A DNA stretch of 64,000 nucleotides from Akebia trifoliata (Eukaryota > Streptophyta > Magnoliopsida > Ranunculales > Lardizabalaceae): NCBI GenBank assembly GCA_017979445.1, contig CM030708.1:32430721-32494720 (forward strand), written 5' to 3'. Below are positions 1 through 36,599 of this stretch, piece after piece. The notes below the pieces were generated by a model. It worked only from the letters and a program-made list of their open reading frames with translations. It ran no database searches and was not told where the DNA came from. Within the stretch, counting starts at the first letter, position 1. Each line of letters opens with the position of its first letter. The position numbers were made by a program, and so were the translations under genes.

Positions 1-64
1 TAATTCGACAAATCAACTGTACTTCTGACCCAATAAAATTTTGGGTCTCTGGGCGTTTGTGTGA

Positions 65-255
65 TATTTGCAAACACTAATGCTGGGGTCGACATTGGAT
101 TTGCAGTGATTCTCACATTTCTGAAGTGGAGGTGGAGATGCTTTTTAATCGTATCTATAGAAAATGTGTCTATGGTTTTGTGTGCACCCCATGATAAAAA
201 TGTGAGAGTCGTAATAAATCCCAATGTCACCCCAGCACGACTTATTTGCAAAAGA
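65..255. mobile_element. Foldback MITE, family A copy 1
   Basis: The two halves are imperfect reverse complements over about 85 bases each. The left arm carries TGCTGGGGTCGACATTGG and the right arm, read backwards, TGCTGGGGTGACATTGGG. Both ends carry TTTGCAAA-type sequence and the centre holds TCTCACATTT against its complement. The arm motif resembles the arms of the elements at 52617-53724 and 59392-59560, so I group the three as one family. No coding potential is seen and no target duplication is clear. Confidence 0.65.
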
Positions 256-1071
256 AACTTTGATGTTTAAGTTAGATTTGTAATTAAATTTTACTTGGAA
301 TACTTTAAAAATATTAATTATAATTTTATGACACCCCCCTAACACACACTCTCGTACGCTACTTGACGTATACATACGTCTAATTGTGTATCCCCCGAAA
401 ATAATTATGATTCTAGCACATGCCACGTTTGGGGGCGTGTATCAAAGGGGGAGTCAGAAAATCATAACTCTAATAATAATTCAAGTAAGGTTATGTCTAT
501 ACTTATATAGGTTTATCCTAAAGCTTTTTAGAAAAAAGTTTGTTAACGTGTCTACTATTGACGTACCATTATCTCCTTTCCTTATTTTCGGTAATCATAT
601 TTGTTATTTTTCGCAACATCATCAAGTACGAATAGATTTGGCATTCCCTATGTATTGTTTTCAAATCCCAATCACTTATTGACTAGCTCTTGCAATATGA
701 CATTTCAGCGTCCAAGGTCCCTAGAGGCAAAAACTCATCCCTTTCAACGTAGTTGGGCTCTTTAATCTTGAGCTAAATACTTCCCATTACATAGGTCTAG
801 TTGATGGTTGCTAGTTATCCCATTGGAGATTCCTAAAAACTTGATATGATGGTGGTAATGCATTATATCTTCTACACATACAATCAAATTAGGTAATAAT
901 TATATAGAAGAAAAAAAAAAAAAAAAAACTCCTTATTATTTATTTTTCCCCTTTAGATAACTAAGCAACACTGTTCTTTCTCTATATAATGAAGTTGATG
1001 GTTGAAATCAATAATTTCGACCAATTATGATTGCCTACCAAGACTTATCCATGTATTTTAGTGTTGGTATC

Positions 1072-1681
1072 ATGGTTTTTAAACTTGTTCGAGATCGAGA
1101 CATATCGTTCGAGTTAACTCGGTATCAGAGCTGAATGAGACTAACTCACAAAGTAATTTAAAACGACCATGTATCGTGCGATAAATGAGATGTCTCAAAC
1201 GAGATTTTCCAATATCTCGTCCGAGACAAACGAGACCTCATAAAAAATGTATAAGTTGCAAGTTAACCGATACATATCAAACGAGATTTCCAAAATCTCG
1301 TCTGAGTTAAACAAGACAAATGAGTTAAAGTCCTCGGCCCTATATTCTTTCACCCAAATCGATTTTTCTTCATCTTCTTAACCAAGTGAACAAAAAAAAA
1401 AAAAAAAGATTTTGAAGAAAAACTTCAAATTTAATTAATTTATTTTTATAGGTATATATTTAATTTATTTATTTTGAAAGGTATATATTATGATTATTTT
1501 TTTTTTTTTTGATTTTATGTTTTTTTGACTTCATTTTTTAATAAGAATCATTTTTGAATTTTTTCAGAAATTTTTTGATTTTTTAAATAATTAAAAACCA
1601 TTGTCTTGACACGTATCATCCGAGTCAACTCGGTATTAGAACTGAACGAGACGAGACGTGAAACCGAGTTAAAAAACCATG
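1072..1681. mobile_element. MULE-like TIR element, family C copy 1
   Basis: The element begins ATGGTTTTTAAACTTG and ends GAGTTAAAAAACCATG, with matching blocks around ACTCGGTATCAGAGCTGAA (left) and ACTCGGTATTAGAACTGAA (right). It is flanked by GTTGGTATC (1063-1071) and GTCGGTGTC (1682-1690). These match at 7 of 9 bases and differ only by transitions, as an old 9-bp target duplication would. Nine-base duplications are typical of Mutator-like elements. The interior is A/T-rich and non-coding. Confidence 0.6.
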
Positions 1682-2783
1682 GTCGGTGTCCTTGTACCTG
1701 TCCAGGACACGTACAACCTTTGTGCCATTGTTAGAAGTTGAGGCACACATTATCGCATTCCAACCATAATAAGTGGGGCACTTTCCCTTTAGTTGAGAAT
1801 TATTGGATGCGACTCTCGAGCGTCATGGATTGAGAGATGGTGTCTATCTAGTTTGTTGTTTCTATTCAATCTTTGTGGGATCAAAACTCCTTTGCTTAGA
1901 GCATCTCCAACCCGTGACCTATGCCACTATCCATTTCCTCTTAACTACCATTTTGGATTGTGAAATTCAAAACAAGAGTCTCCGACACATGACCCATCCT
2001 ACTACCCATTTTGGGTTATAGGATTTTCATGACCCAAAATGATTAGTTTCACACGACTTCTCCATTTTTTGGAGGGAAAAAAAAATTTAGACAATTAACT
2101 GAAAAATATTACTATTTCAGACCATTTAAAATTTGGGTTAAATTAAAAAAATATTAAAATATTTATGGATAGCAATTTTTGAATAGCACGATTGGAGTGC
2201 GGACACCATGAATATCCAACGTGACTATCCATAAGCACATTGTTACCCATAAAATGGGTATGGAGATGGATAATCCCCGTTGATCTTATAATGTTGAACA
2301 AGTAGCTAAGATTTTTTATCCAGTGGGGCATCCAATTAGAGGAGGGAGGAGATGTCACCAAATACAATATTTCCATGAGATCCAAGTGGTATGTTCAGTT
2401 GGAGTTTGACATCCTACAATTATACTCGTAGACACCATAAAAATCTTTATAAAAAAATGAAAAAAAAAATATACACAAATGTCAGCGTATAATAAGAATA
2501 TATATTTTATTTTTATAAATATAGTTTTGTTAAAATATATATATATATATATATAATAAAGGGATCGAGCAAAGCGACGTACAAGTATAATGAAAATAAA
2601 AAGATCGAAACAAATAAATGTGAAACTAAAAGAAGATGAAGATGGGGTTAATGACAACTACATACGATCTTATATAATAAAACACAATAGTGGACCACAG
2701 TCCCTTTATCTTCCCACATGAAAAAAGGGTTTAGATATAATATCACTTTGCATCTCGAGGATAACTTTTAACTTTATCGTCAC

Positions 2784-3430
2784 CATAGTTTTAAAACTCG
2801 ACTCGTCTCAAATGTCTATAGTGTCAACTCAAATCCAAAACCCAAGTGTCAACTCAATGGAGTTAAACTAAAATATTTAATATCTTAAAATATTCTTATA
2901 GAAAACTCGTGTTTTTTTCCCCCAAAATCAATCATTTTAAGATCTACGACTTCTCTTTAATCATAAGATCTATCTTTCTTCTTCAACCTTAAGATCTACT
3001 CAAATATCATTTCCAGCTTAGAGAAAATATACGATTTTAGAGGAAGTAGAAGATGATGGATTTGTCATTAGAATAATCAAGGATTTTATTTTAGAGGTCA
3101 AGGTACATGGATTCAAAATAGAATTTAATAAGTTAAAACTTAAAGATGATGAATTTTTAAGTAGAAAAATCAAAAGGGTTTCTTAAAGAGGTTAAAATCA
3201 ATGGATTGAACTCTAAATGGTGGGATTGAATGGATTAGAGAGCTTGAAGGGGTTTCATCTAAAGGTTTTTAGAATGAAATTTTGGGAGAAAAAATAGGAG
3301 TTCATTTATTGACTCGATTCATTTGACTCAGTTGAGTGTTGACTTAACTTGTTTGAATTTTTGAATTTTGAGACCAATTCACTTTGAAATCCAATCGAGT
3401 CGAGATGATTTGATAAGTTTTAAAATTATG
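2784..3430. mobile_element. MULE-like TIR element, family C copy 2
   Basis: The ends are ATAGTTTTAAAACTCGACTC and the reverse complement of AGTTTTAAAATTATG, with further arm matches to ACTCGAC/GTCGAGT blocks. The termini match the family C elements at 1072-1681 and 8565-9035. No convincing target duplication was found. The interior contains diverged repeats of a motif like AAGATGATGGATTT and no reading frame. Confidence 0.5.
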
Positions 3431-3736
3431 ATAAGAATACCTTTGCAAATTTATTAATTTTCCTCTTCTACCACCATTTTTCAAGAATATATCTCCAATT
3501 TTAGTCTTTTCTCTACTACTCTAATTTATTTTTTTTCATTTTTTTTTTAAATAATATCTCTTCAATTTTATTGTCTTTTCTCTACTACCTCTTTTTCAAC
3601 AATACTCAACCAAATTTACTGTATTTCCCACTTATCCACTTAACTCCAAAGAGAGGTTGCCTATAGTTGCGTCACGAATAATCTCTAGCTAAAATAAAAA
3701 TAAAAGACTCGTGATAATCTAACAACCCCACGTCGC

Positions 3737-3907
3737 AAACTCAATCAACTATCTGACATGACAAATTTGAAAATCATAGATGTACATTCCTCAAGATATA
3801 CAATTCTCTCGAGATACACTTTTTTTATGGGGAAAAGCAACTGTTAACCCGAGGAGCACAGATATACGACTCCTGAACTTGTCACATCAGAGTAATCGAT
3901 TGAGTTT
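3737..3907. mobile_element. Foldback MITE, family D copy 1
   Basis: The left arm starts AAACTCAATCAACTATCTGA and the right arm, read backwards, AAACTCAATCGATTACTCTG. Both continue into a TGACATGACA-like block and an AATCATAGAT-like block, and TCGAGATACAC-like sequence lies near the centre. The same order of motifs recurs at 52180-52329, 55844-55953 and 60096-60270. No coding potential. Confidence 0.55.
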
Positions 3908-5303
3908 GCCATGTGGGGTAGTCAGATTATCACGACTCAACATAAAAAGTTCTCAATCCTCATCCTGACTTCCTTGAAAATCAAATACCCAACATGAGAA
4001 GTCTTCAAAAACCATATTTCCTTTATATTAAAAAAAATATAAAAGATGTTTTTCTATTTTTTTTCTTCTTATTTTTTAGTGAAAATAAAGCTACTAATGT
4101 TTGGCTTCAATCCATTTATCCATTATTCACCACTTCAACCAAACTCGACTTAGTACGATCCGACTCCAGTCCCCACTCCCAACTCGTTGACTTGATTGGA
4201 TCCTTACATGAGTTGGACTCAGCCAGTCAGCCTGAAATGGAATCAGCCGATCCAACACATTATTGGCACTTACCGAGCCGATCCCAAACACCGTTCGCAT
4301 TCCTAGCCATTCATTCCTTATCTATACAAAGACTAAAATACCCTTCAATTTCACTGTTATCCGTGCGTGGTGTCCTTCTGGATAGAATCTCAAAGTTCAT
4401 CAATCTGTATAATAGCGAAATTGAGGCAAGGGTTTCAACTTTCAAGAGAAGCTCTAAGCGCAAGCAAGGTAATTTATAAAAAAAAAAATAATAATAATCA
4501 TTTAATATATAAATAGATATCTTTTTTTTTGTTAATTTTCTTTTTTTTAATGCTGTTGTGTGTGTTTGGAACAGAATTACTTACATAAATTGGGTAATTT
4601 GAAACTGATTGCATACAAATCAAACGTTAGCAAGTATTTTTTTGTTGGTAAAAATATGGATTTTAAGTGTAAATATATCGGAAGAGTTACATATTTGCTA
4701 TCCTATCATGGTGGCATTGTACTTTATAATTGTCTGAAATTCATGATTTGTGAAGAGTAGATGAACTCTGCATTCTGATCTGAATGTGATAAATATGGTG
4801 CACTTGGTCATCAATTTGAACGGGTTGAATCCCATTAATTGTGTAATTCAATCATTCCTAACCATCTAACCAATGCCCTTAACTTGGATGGTGGAAAGGA
4901 AAAATGGGCTTTCGGTATGAAACCGAAATGCAGAAGTTCATCCGAGTTGTATGAATTTTGGTCCCTGTTTGATGGTTGGATGGTTTGGATTGACGATCGT
5001 TCATACCATACATGTTATGTTTTATCGCCATCTTCCTCGATGCCATACAAGTTGGCAAGTTGACACTCCCATTACATTGGTATGAATTAAACATGGATAG
5101 TGAGACCTCTATCCGCAGTGTAATTTGGAAGGCCTCGTTCATTTAGGCAAAATAAGTAAAAAAAAATGGAAGTTTTTTGTTGTTGTTGTTGTTTTTGAGA
5201 GCTTGTGTAATCACCCTTGTACTTATTTTCACCCGGAATGACTGAAATGTCATTTATGCTTGCATCGTTCCATATCTTCGGAGATATAGCACGACCATAA
5301 CAG

Positions 5304-5601
5304 CATAAACTTGGGGAGCGGATCCTCTGTAGCCCATGTTTTCTGTAGCTTCGTGTAGCACTCTATCCATAGGAGAGAGAGAACAATGTTCAAGGGAAAG
5401 TACAATACAAGCCTCTAATGCAGATGGCCTAGATTTGATTTTAAAAACAAAAATAAAATATTATAATTGTTTAGCTAGATCCAACGGTCACTGTTTTTCC
5501 AAAGTCAAACAATGGGATTTTACCATCTTGTTGACATGTTGATTTTACAACCGTGCAGTCGCGCTATAGAGGGCTACAAAGGATACGTTCTCATAAACTT
5601 G
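5304..5601. mobile_element. MITE with perfect 10-bp target duplication
   Basis: CATAAACTTG occurs exactly at 5304-5313 and again at 5592-5601. The 278 bases between them end in inverted repeats: GAGCGGATCCTCTGTAGCCC on the left, GAGAACGTATCCTTTGTAGC on the right read backwards. A 10-base duplication fits a Mutator-like non-autonomous element. The right end lies about 250 bases upstream of the PSB27-H2 start codon, so it probably sits in that gene's promoter or 5' leader. The short frame at 5336-5542 looks accidental. Confidence 0.8.
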
Positions 5602-5854
5602 ACTTCAAGACAATTATTTTAAGGAGATTAGACATGTATTTTCTTTTAGAAATTGAATTAAATGGTTGAAGTTAAAAATATAGTTTCTTTGGTCTTCTTT
5701 ATAGTCCAAGTATTTAGCTTCAGATTTCTTTTTGATATAACGTCGGAGTTAATAGTGAATCATTTTTTTTATACGCAGAAATTCAAGAGTGATGACATTC
5801 TGTTGGATGTATTGAAAGAAAGTTACACTATTTGATTGAGTTCTATTGATAAGG

Positions 5855-7483
5855 ATGGCGGCTTCGTGTCTAACAGTGGATAGATTTCTCCTTTCTTTTT
5901 CCAATTCGACCGAAAAAATCTCCAAACCCTTCCCAAAGTGTAAGTTATCATTGCTTACCATTGATCTTTCTCCAAAGAGGGATAGTTGTGTCAAGAAGGG
6001 AGAGGCCATCCTCTCTGCATTTTACACACACATGGCTCACTTTCAGGATGGTCGAGAACTTGGGTTCCATCTCATTTGATGTCACCACAATAAATATCTT
6101 CGTAATATTAACCAATCGACCCAATTAATTTGATCGTAGCTAGTCATTCTAAGAATGTTCTCCTAGTTTTTGTGGAGATTTTTACGTACACATGGCTTAC
6201 TTGCAGGATGGTTGGGAACTTGGGATCCCTCTCAATGGATGTCACCATTATTAACAAATCATACTATCATAGCCCGTCTATCTAAGAATATTCTCTTAGT
6301 TTGGTGGAGAATCCTTTGTCTCATATTATCTCCACACATGTTTCTCTTTGTGCAAATATTTATCCGATCTTTCACTAGATATGTAAATCCTTGCTGCTCT
6401 GCATATGTGCCATGTGTATGACAGGCAGAACATATTGCACCATAAAAAATGTTCGTCTTTTGAAATTACTTAACTGTTTTATTTTTGCTGCAACAGAGCA
6501 GATAAACTGCAATCAAGGCATGCTTTAGTATTACCTTCTCAGGAAAATCCATTCAACAGAAGGCGTCTTATACTATGTGGTGGAGCCTCATTGGTTGCCA
6601 TTTTTAGCCTTCATACACCATTACCGATAAGGGCAGAAGAGAAGGACCCAAAAGACCAAGAGGACGAGGGAGATAAAGGCCTTATTGGAGCTATTACATC
6701 CTTACTTGATCCTAATGAGAAAACAAAATCAGGAAAAGTTTTGCCAAAAGCCTACTTGAAGTCTGTTAGAGAGGTTGTGAAGACTCTGCGTGAGTCGTTA
6801 AAGGAAGATCCAAAGGACATTGCGAAATTTAGAAGGATTGCAGATGCGGCAAAGGAAGCAATCCGAGGGTATTTGAATGATTGGAGGGGCCAGAAGACGG
6901 TTGTGGCTGAGGTATGTGTCCTCCTTGATTGGCATTAATGGTTTCAGAATTGCATTGTGGTTGAGTCCATGACCTAAGTGTTTCGAGGCTCTAAATTCCA
7001 ATGTCAATTACGTGGTTTTTATCCTGGAACAGTGAATCTTTAGCTTGTATTCTATAATTCCATCTATACATAAATTATTATCATCATCATCGTCATTGAT
7101 TCTGACTCTCAACCTTAATTTTGTAAATAAAATGGTGAGCTGATGTAGGATACAAAGTTCATGACTGTAGAGCACTAAAAGATATCCTTATGGACTATCC
7201 ATGTTTCCAACCTGATGATATGTGAATTCTCTTGTTTAATTGGAAATTTGGAATTCCATCGGAAACTTGAATAATGGGTATGTCATTGATTTCTTTTGTG
7301 GCTCATACCATTGATATTCTTCATTTTATGGTTGATCACTCACAGGAATCATATATTGCACTCGAGAAAGCAATTAGATCATTGGCTGGCTTCTACTCAA
7401 AGGCAGGCCCTTCTGCACCACTTTCTGAAGAGGTGAAGTCCAACATTTTGGATGATTTAAATGCTGCAGAGGCCTTTCTTTGA
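5855..7483 (+). CDS. LPA19: PSB27-H2 / LPA19-like photosystem II D1-processing factor
   Basis: Proposed exons are 5855-5939, 6502-6911 and 7346-7483, giving 210 residues. The lumenal domain is clear: a LLDPNEKTKSGKVLPKAY block, VKTLRESLKEDPKD, then WRGQKTVVAE spliced to ESYIALEKAIRSLAGFYSKA and a terminal DDLNAAEAFL. This matches the Psb27 four-helix fold and, by the EKTKSGK and SKAGPSAPL wording, the PSB27-H2 (LPA19) branch, which in Arabidopsis helps C-terminal processing of the D1 precursor. The N-terminus looks like a plastid transit peptide followed by a thylakoid-lumen signal: RRR, a hydrophobic stretch, then a PIRAEE cleavage-like site. The exon 2/3 boundaries are strong. Exon 1 is less certain: the donor GTAAGT at 5940 with the GCAG acceptor ending at 6501 keeps the frame, while the CAG acceptor ending at 6496 would not. 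Length fits the family (about 200 aa). Confidence 0.87.
6024..6340 (+). repeat. Tandem duplication in PSB27-H2 intron 1
   Basis: CATGGCTCACTTTCAGGATG at 6031 recurs as CATGGCTTACTTGCAGGATG at 6191, a 160-base period. Matching continues through a GATGTCACCA block and a TCTAAGAAT-TTCTC-TAGTTT block. The copies have diverged by substitutions and small indels. The duplication lies between the proposed exon 1 donor and exon 2 acceptor. Confidence 0.75.
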
Positions 7484-8564
7484 TCTTCAAAGTTCCCTTT
7501 AAGCATGTGTAACCTATCTGGGTTCTACTCAAAAACCTTGTTTTTCATCCTTCTCAGAAAGAATGAAAATATTTGTCTAATTTACTGTTTTTTTTTTCTT
7601 TTTTTCCATCTCTCCTTTTTATGTACTAAATTAAATGCTTTTAAAAGAGTTCCTAAACTTTGCAAATCTCCACATTCTTGTTTTAAAAGAAAGTACAATT
7701 CCAAGTCGATGAAGCAGCGTAGCTATGTACATGGTACAACTGCAATGGGACAGTACCCATTAATGGATTTCATCAGGAAGGTCTCTTTTGCTAAACCTCT
7801 GACCTAAACACTTTCTCGAACCATGGGTCACCTCAGTCCTCAGGTTATCAAAATTGAAGGGAGAAACAGGTTTTGAACCCTCAAATTTTTGGATAAGGTT
7901 TTGATGATTATGTGCATAAATTATTTTTTTCGTCGTCCTAGAGTGACTGCGTAGGACACTGTGTTTCACACTGTTGATGTGGAGGTGCACACAGAAACGT
8001 AGATGCTTTCACTCATATCTTGAGAAAAAGTATCTACGGTTCTATGCACACCTCCACGCCTGTAGTAGTATGGACTGCCTCCATGAGACCATGATATGGG
8101 CAAAGGCAATCCATCCTAAAAGATGCTTATAACGCATGGCAGTAATGGTTTAATTGAATATTCTTAACTATTTACTAATCAAAATTTTTAATTTTTTTAT
8201 ATAATAATATGTCATTGGATTGTTTAATATAATATTTCATTGCCGCGTCTTAGGTCTAATCTCCAACATTGGAATAAATAATACAAATCTTATCAAAATT
8301 CAAGTATACAATTATATCTCGAGGATAACTACAAGTGCTTTTTCAATATGAGTGCTTCGTTTTTTCCTTTTTCTCTTTTTCATCAGGAGGGGTTTTTTTT
8401 TTTTTTTTAATTTTTTTAATTTTTTTGGGATTTTGTTGGGTCGGAACTCATATTAATGGGTTGATTTTAATTCAAATTATATAAAAAATAAAATAAAATA
8501 ATAATAATAACTCTTCAATGATATCCATCCGGTTTTAGTTCGATTCGATTACGAAAGTAGACCC
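7484..8564. other. Spacer between PSB27-H2 and XRN4, distal part
   Basis: No gene is seen. The first few hundred bases are presumably the PSB27-H2 3' untranslated region. A perfect-looking hairpin at 7979-8057 is listed separately. A/T homopolymers occur around 8391-8430. Confidence 0.5.
7979..8057. repeat. Foldback hairpin
   Basis: GTGGAGGTGCACACAGAA-C-GTAGAT on the left pairs with ATCTAC-GTTCTATGCACACCTCCAC on the right, around a loop containing CACTCATATCTTGAG. The loop and inner stem resemble the centre of the family A element at 59392-59560 (GTAGATC, CACTCGTATCTTGA, ATCTATGGTTC). It may therefore be a short relative or a core fragment of that family. Confidence 0.6.
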
Positions 8565-9044
8565 ATGATTTAAAACTTCATTTCGTTTCAAAATATTTTG
8601 TAAGAAAATTTCAGAATTTTTACATTTCGAGACGAAACATGCATAGAATCGATGTTTCCTTTGATTTCTCTTGAAAGATTGAGAGATTCAAATTACAGAA
8701 GATATATACAGAGAGAGAGAGAGTATTTGAGAAAATCAGAATACTCTCGCCCTCTTCTCATTTCGTATTTGAGAAATTCAGAATGCTCCCCAGGATATAA
8801 TATACCTTTGACCTCAGTCTTTTTCTAAAGAATGATGCACTTAGACAAAACCCCTTCATATTTTGTAAATATTTCAGATACCATTGTATTTTAAAAGAAT
8901 GACAAGCCCCTGACCTAAGTCTAAAAACTTTCTTTATATGATAATGTTAGTGTATCGGAATGTCTCGTTTGTCTCAAAAATTTTCAATAAAAGTTTGGCT
9001 GGTAACAATGAAACAGAACGAGATTTTAAACCATGAGTAGACCC
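8556..9044. mobile_element. MULE-like TIR element with perfect 9-bp target duplication, family C copy 3
   Basis: AGTAGACCC is present at 8556-8564 and 9036-9044. The enclosed element (8565-9035) begins ATGATTTAAAACTTC and ends GATTTTAAACCATG. The adjoining arms carry CGTTTC/GAAACAG and GTCTCGTTTGTCTC motifs, as in the other TTTTAAAAC-ended elements of this window. A GA microsatellite lies inside at about 8710-8724. The element ends about 260 bases before the XRN4 start codon, so it probably lies in the XRN4 promoter. Confidence 0.75.
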
Positions 9045-9301
9045 ATTTACCTGCAACCCGATCCAACTGGATTATGGAAAATCCGGTACCCATTGACACC
9101 ACCTACCGCTTAACTAAAAAGACAGGTTTCACTGTTGCAGCCTAAAGTCCAACCGGTCAAATGGCTGGAGAATGGAGATGCGTGTTAATACCTCTCTCTC
9201 TCTTTCTCTGGTTAGAGTAAAACCCTGATTTACAACTTTTTGAAACAGAAATCCCAATTTGAAATTCGATAGATTCCTCTGCTAGATCTTGAGCAGAAAT
9301 C

Positions 9302-23668
<14,367 letters not shown>

Positions 23669-26421
23669 TTGTTGTACACTTGTTTTGGCTCCCCTTATTT
23701 CTGTTTCATCTAGTTTGGGTTTTAGGCGACAATTGTAACATAGACAGGTGGTTTACATTTGAAATTAAACAATGTTTTTTAACAATTTCGTCTAAAAAGT
23801 TTATTGTATGTTAGATTCCTCAATATTATTTGTGACATTGGGAATTCTTTCAGACCATTTGAAGTGCCCGATCTTTACTTTGAAGTCTTCATTCAGGATG
23901 GAAACTAAAACTCTAGAAGATTTCACATTCAATTGTTTAATTCGTTTTGCAACATAATTGTGTTCAAGTGTAAAAGTTTGTCAACCTTCAATATAAGTCC
24001 CCAATTGGTCGGGTGAGGTTTAAAAACCATATTTTGGTACTGCTCCGGTACCCAATCCAAGCCAACTTGGTCGAGTCAAACATCTCAAATGGACTCAAGG
24101 CGTTAATTGATAAATGTTTCAGATTTAATTTTAAATATATATGAATGTAACATATGTTCCAAATTTTAAAAATAATTATTTTTATTGTAATAATAAACTG
24201 GGTCAGCATATACACTTGCAAATCTCATTTTATACTCTTATCATAAACGTAGTGTTCAAAAATTGTCATTAACAATCAGTCGACCTAATCTCAAATATGT
24301 ATCAAAAGGGTTCTAACATCTGTAATTAAATTGTTGATTAAAAAAGTTTTTGAATAGTACATAATAAAAAAGGATGTTTTTGTTGTTGTTGTAATATTGA
24401 TAATTAATGAAAGAGATGCTTAGGTGACTGCAAGTTTCTTTATTTTTGACCAAAATTAACCTGATTATATAAAGTTTAAATCTTCAGGTGGGGGCATTTT
24501 TGGAATTCAAATTTTGATGTTGAACGACTTCTATTCCACCCTCTCATTATAATAGTAAAGAAATGTGTCTAGATTTGAAAGATTATTGTCTTCCTTTCTT
24601 TCCTGAACTAAACAATCAATTGATACAATAAAAAATCTCGCTTTATACCACTCTCCGTCGATGGCATGGAACAATGCCTGTCTCCATCAAAACAATTGAT
24701 GCGTGCTTTGAGAACAAATTTCAAATGCCTTCATGCCTTGTTGATGGATGGGTAAAAAGGATTCCAAATCTCTCCCCAAGGCCTCACAATGACTGGTGGA
24801 CTTATGTCCGAACTGAGGCATGACTCTCAAAGAAAATGCTATATATCTAAATGCAAGATCCCCCCTAAAAAAGGTATCTTGAAGGCACCATACTAGAGCG
24901 AAGCATGTCAGTAAAAATGAAACTAATAGGTTATGATATTGAATTCCGCTCAGACAAAATTTCAGGAACCTTAGACACGTATTGGTACATCAATAAAGTT
25001 GAAATAATGAAATGAAACATCTGCAGACGACCTGCTTTTAGCTTTTAATCCTCTGTGAATGGAGGATCAGCAAAACAATTCACCAGCTTCTTAGCCTTTG
25101 CTATGAGTGAGGATTGTTGCATCTGCACCGCTATTTCATCTGAGAGACTCACCCTTTACTATCCTACAAGTAGTGTACGGAGAGCTTCAGATCATGAACG
25201 AGATTAAATGAAAGAAGAAAATACTAGGAAGCAGAAACAAATTTATTTGCATGTCTTAAGATCTTGAAAAGAATATGTCCATCACATGGAGACAAAAATG
25301 AAGTTTGACATTATAAGTTCTCCGGAAAATGAGATGTTCTTATTGCAGTTAACAAAATGGTTATGGAAGCTAAGCACAAAAATAGACAAACCGAAAAAAC
25401 AGAAATAAATGAATATTTATTTTAAAGAAAAGATAATTGGCTTACATAGATATTTGGCCCACATGCAGGTACTTGTAATTGCATGGCAACACCACCATAA
25501 GTATGAGCAGCTCGACGTTTTACCAGTTCACACCTACCGCATATGGTATGTCTGATTGTATATAACTAACTATAGTGCCGCATGAAGAATCCCACATGGG
25601 TATCAACAGACCTAATAACACTTTAAGTTTCGAAACAGAACAGGTGGTAAAGCTCATCATTACCCATAACACACTCACCATAACAAGCTACAAGAATCAT
25701 CCGCCACGCCGTGTGTATTGTGATCAGTTATCACAGAAGCAGGGAGGACAACTGAATCAGAAAAGTTACAAAACTTGGACAAAAACTTCAGTTAAACTCG
25801 GTAGATGCTATATAATTACAATTGGACTGCGTACGGACCTCACCAACCACCTCAGAAATCAAGTCCAAAGAACCCTCCCCTAAAGCTTGGGGCTTAGTCC
25901 AACAGAAGCACCTTCATTATCAGTATCACGAGTATCAAACCATGTCGATGTAATCAAAATCAAATATATGGATCTTTCGCAATAGCAGAGAATCATGATG
26001 ATGCACCAGAGTTTTGCCAGAATCCTGGTCATCATACTTGGAGTCAGAGCCAAGGGTTGACTTGTATCCTCTGAATCATGAAACACAACATTGAAGACCA
26101 TCCACAGAAGCAGAACCCTAGAGTTGAGTAATAATATCAGCAGAGGAGTAGACAGGCCTCTTTGGAAGTACAAAGATCAGATGTAATAGCCAAAACTTCA
26201 GTTTTCACCTCACATTTTCCACACTAACAGCGTCAAAGACAACTTGATAAACCTCGACTGATACTAGTTTTTAGCTGTGTAAAAGTTTCAGACAAAGAAT
26301 GAAGATCAAGTTCAACACCAACGACTTCAACATTTACCGCATGAGCATGACATTCTCTATTGATGATTGAAGCTTGGGCTCAACCTGAGGATTAAAAATA
26401 AACCTATTTTCCACCTGTTTA
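23669..26421. other. Convergent spacer between XRN4 and the PHD-GNAT gene
   Basis: This is the shared 3' flank of two genes that face each other. The outermost few hundred bases on each side should be 3' untranslated regions. I see no gene inside. A segment at about 24465-24575 (ATATAAAGTTTAAA, a GGGGGCATTTTTGGAATTCA block, CTCTCATTATAATAG) recurs in diverged form at about 45130-45240, so it is a dispersed repeat. The open frames at 25575-25883 and 25880-26173 have no recognisable features. Confidence 0.55.
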
Positions 26422-36589
<10,168 letters not shown>

Positions 36590-36599
36590 CTCTTACAAA

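Larger units (their letters stand above)
256..5303. other. Gene-free region with decayed repeats
   Basis: No supported gene is present. Open frames are short, overlap low-complexity runs and match no family I know; the longest, at 3994-4479, is discussed among the rejected items. The stretch holds two MULE-like elements (1072-1681, 2784-3430), one foldback element (3737-3907), A/T homopolymers (for example about 909-929) and a TA run near 2536-2553. The remainder (256-1062, 1691-2783, 3431-3736, 3908-5303) shows no recognisable structure. Confidence 0.6.

Noticed and set aside
3994..4479. 161-codon open frame on the + strand
   Set aside because: The translation begins in a T-rich low-complexity run, matches no family I know, and has no promoter, splice or codon-use support. 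It lies among decayed repeats.
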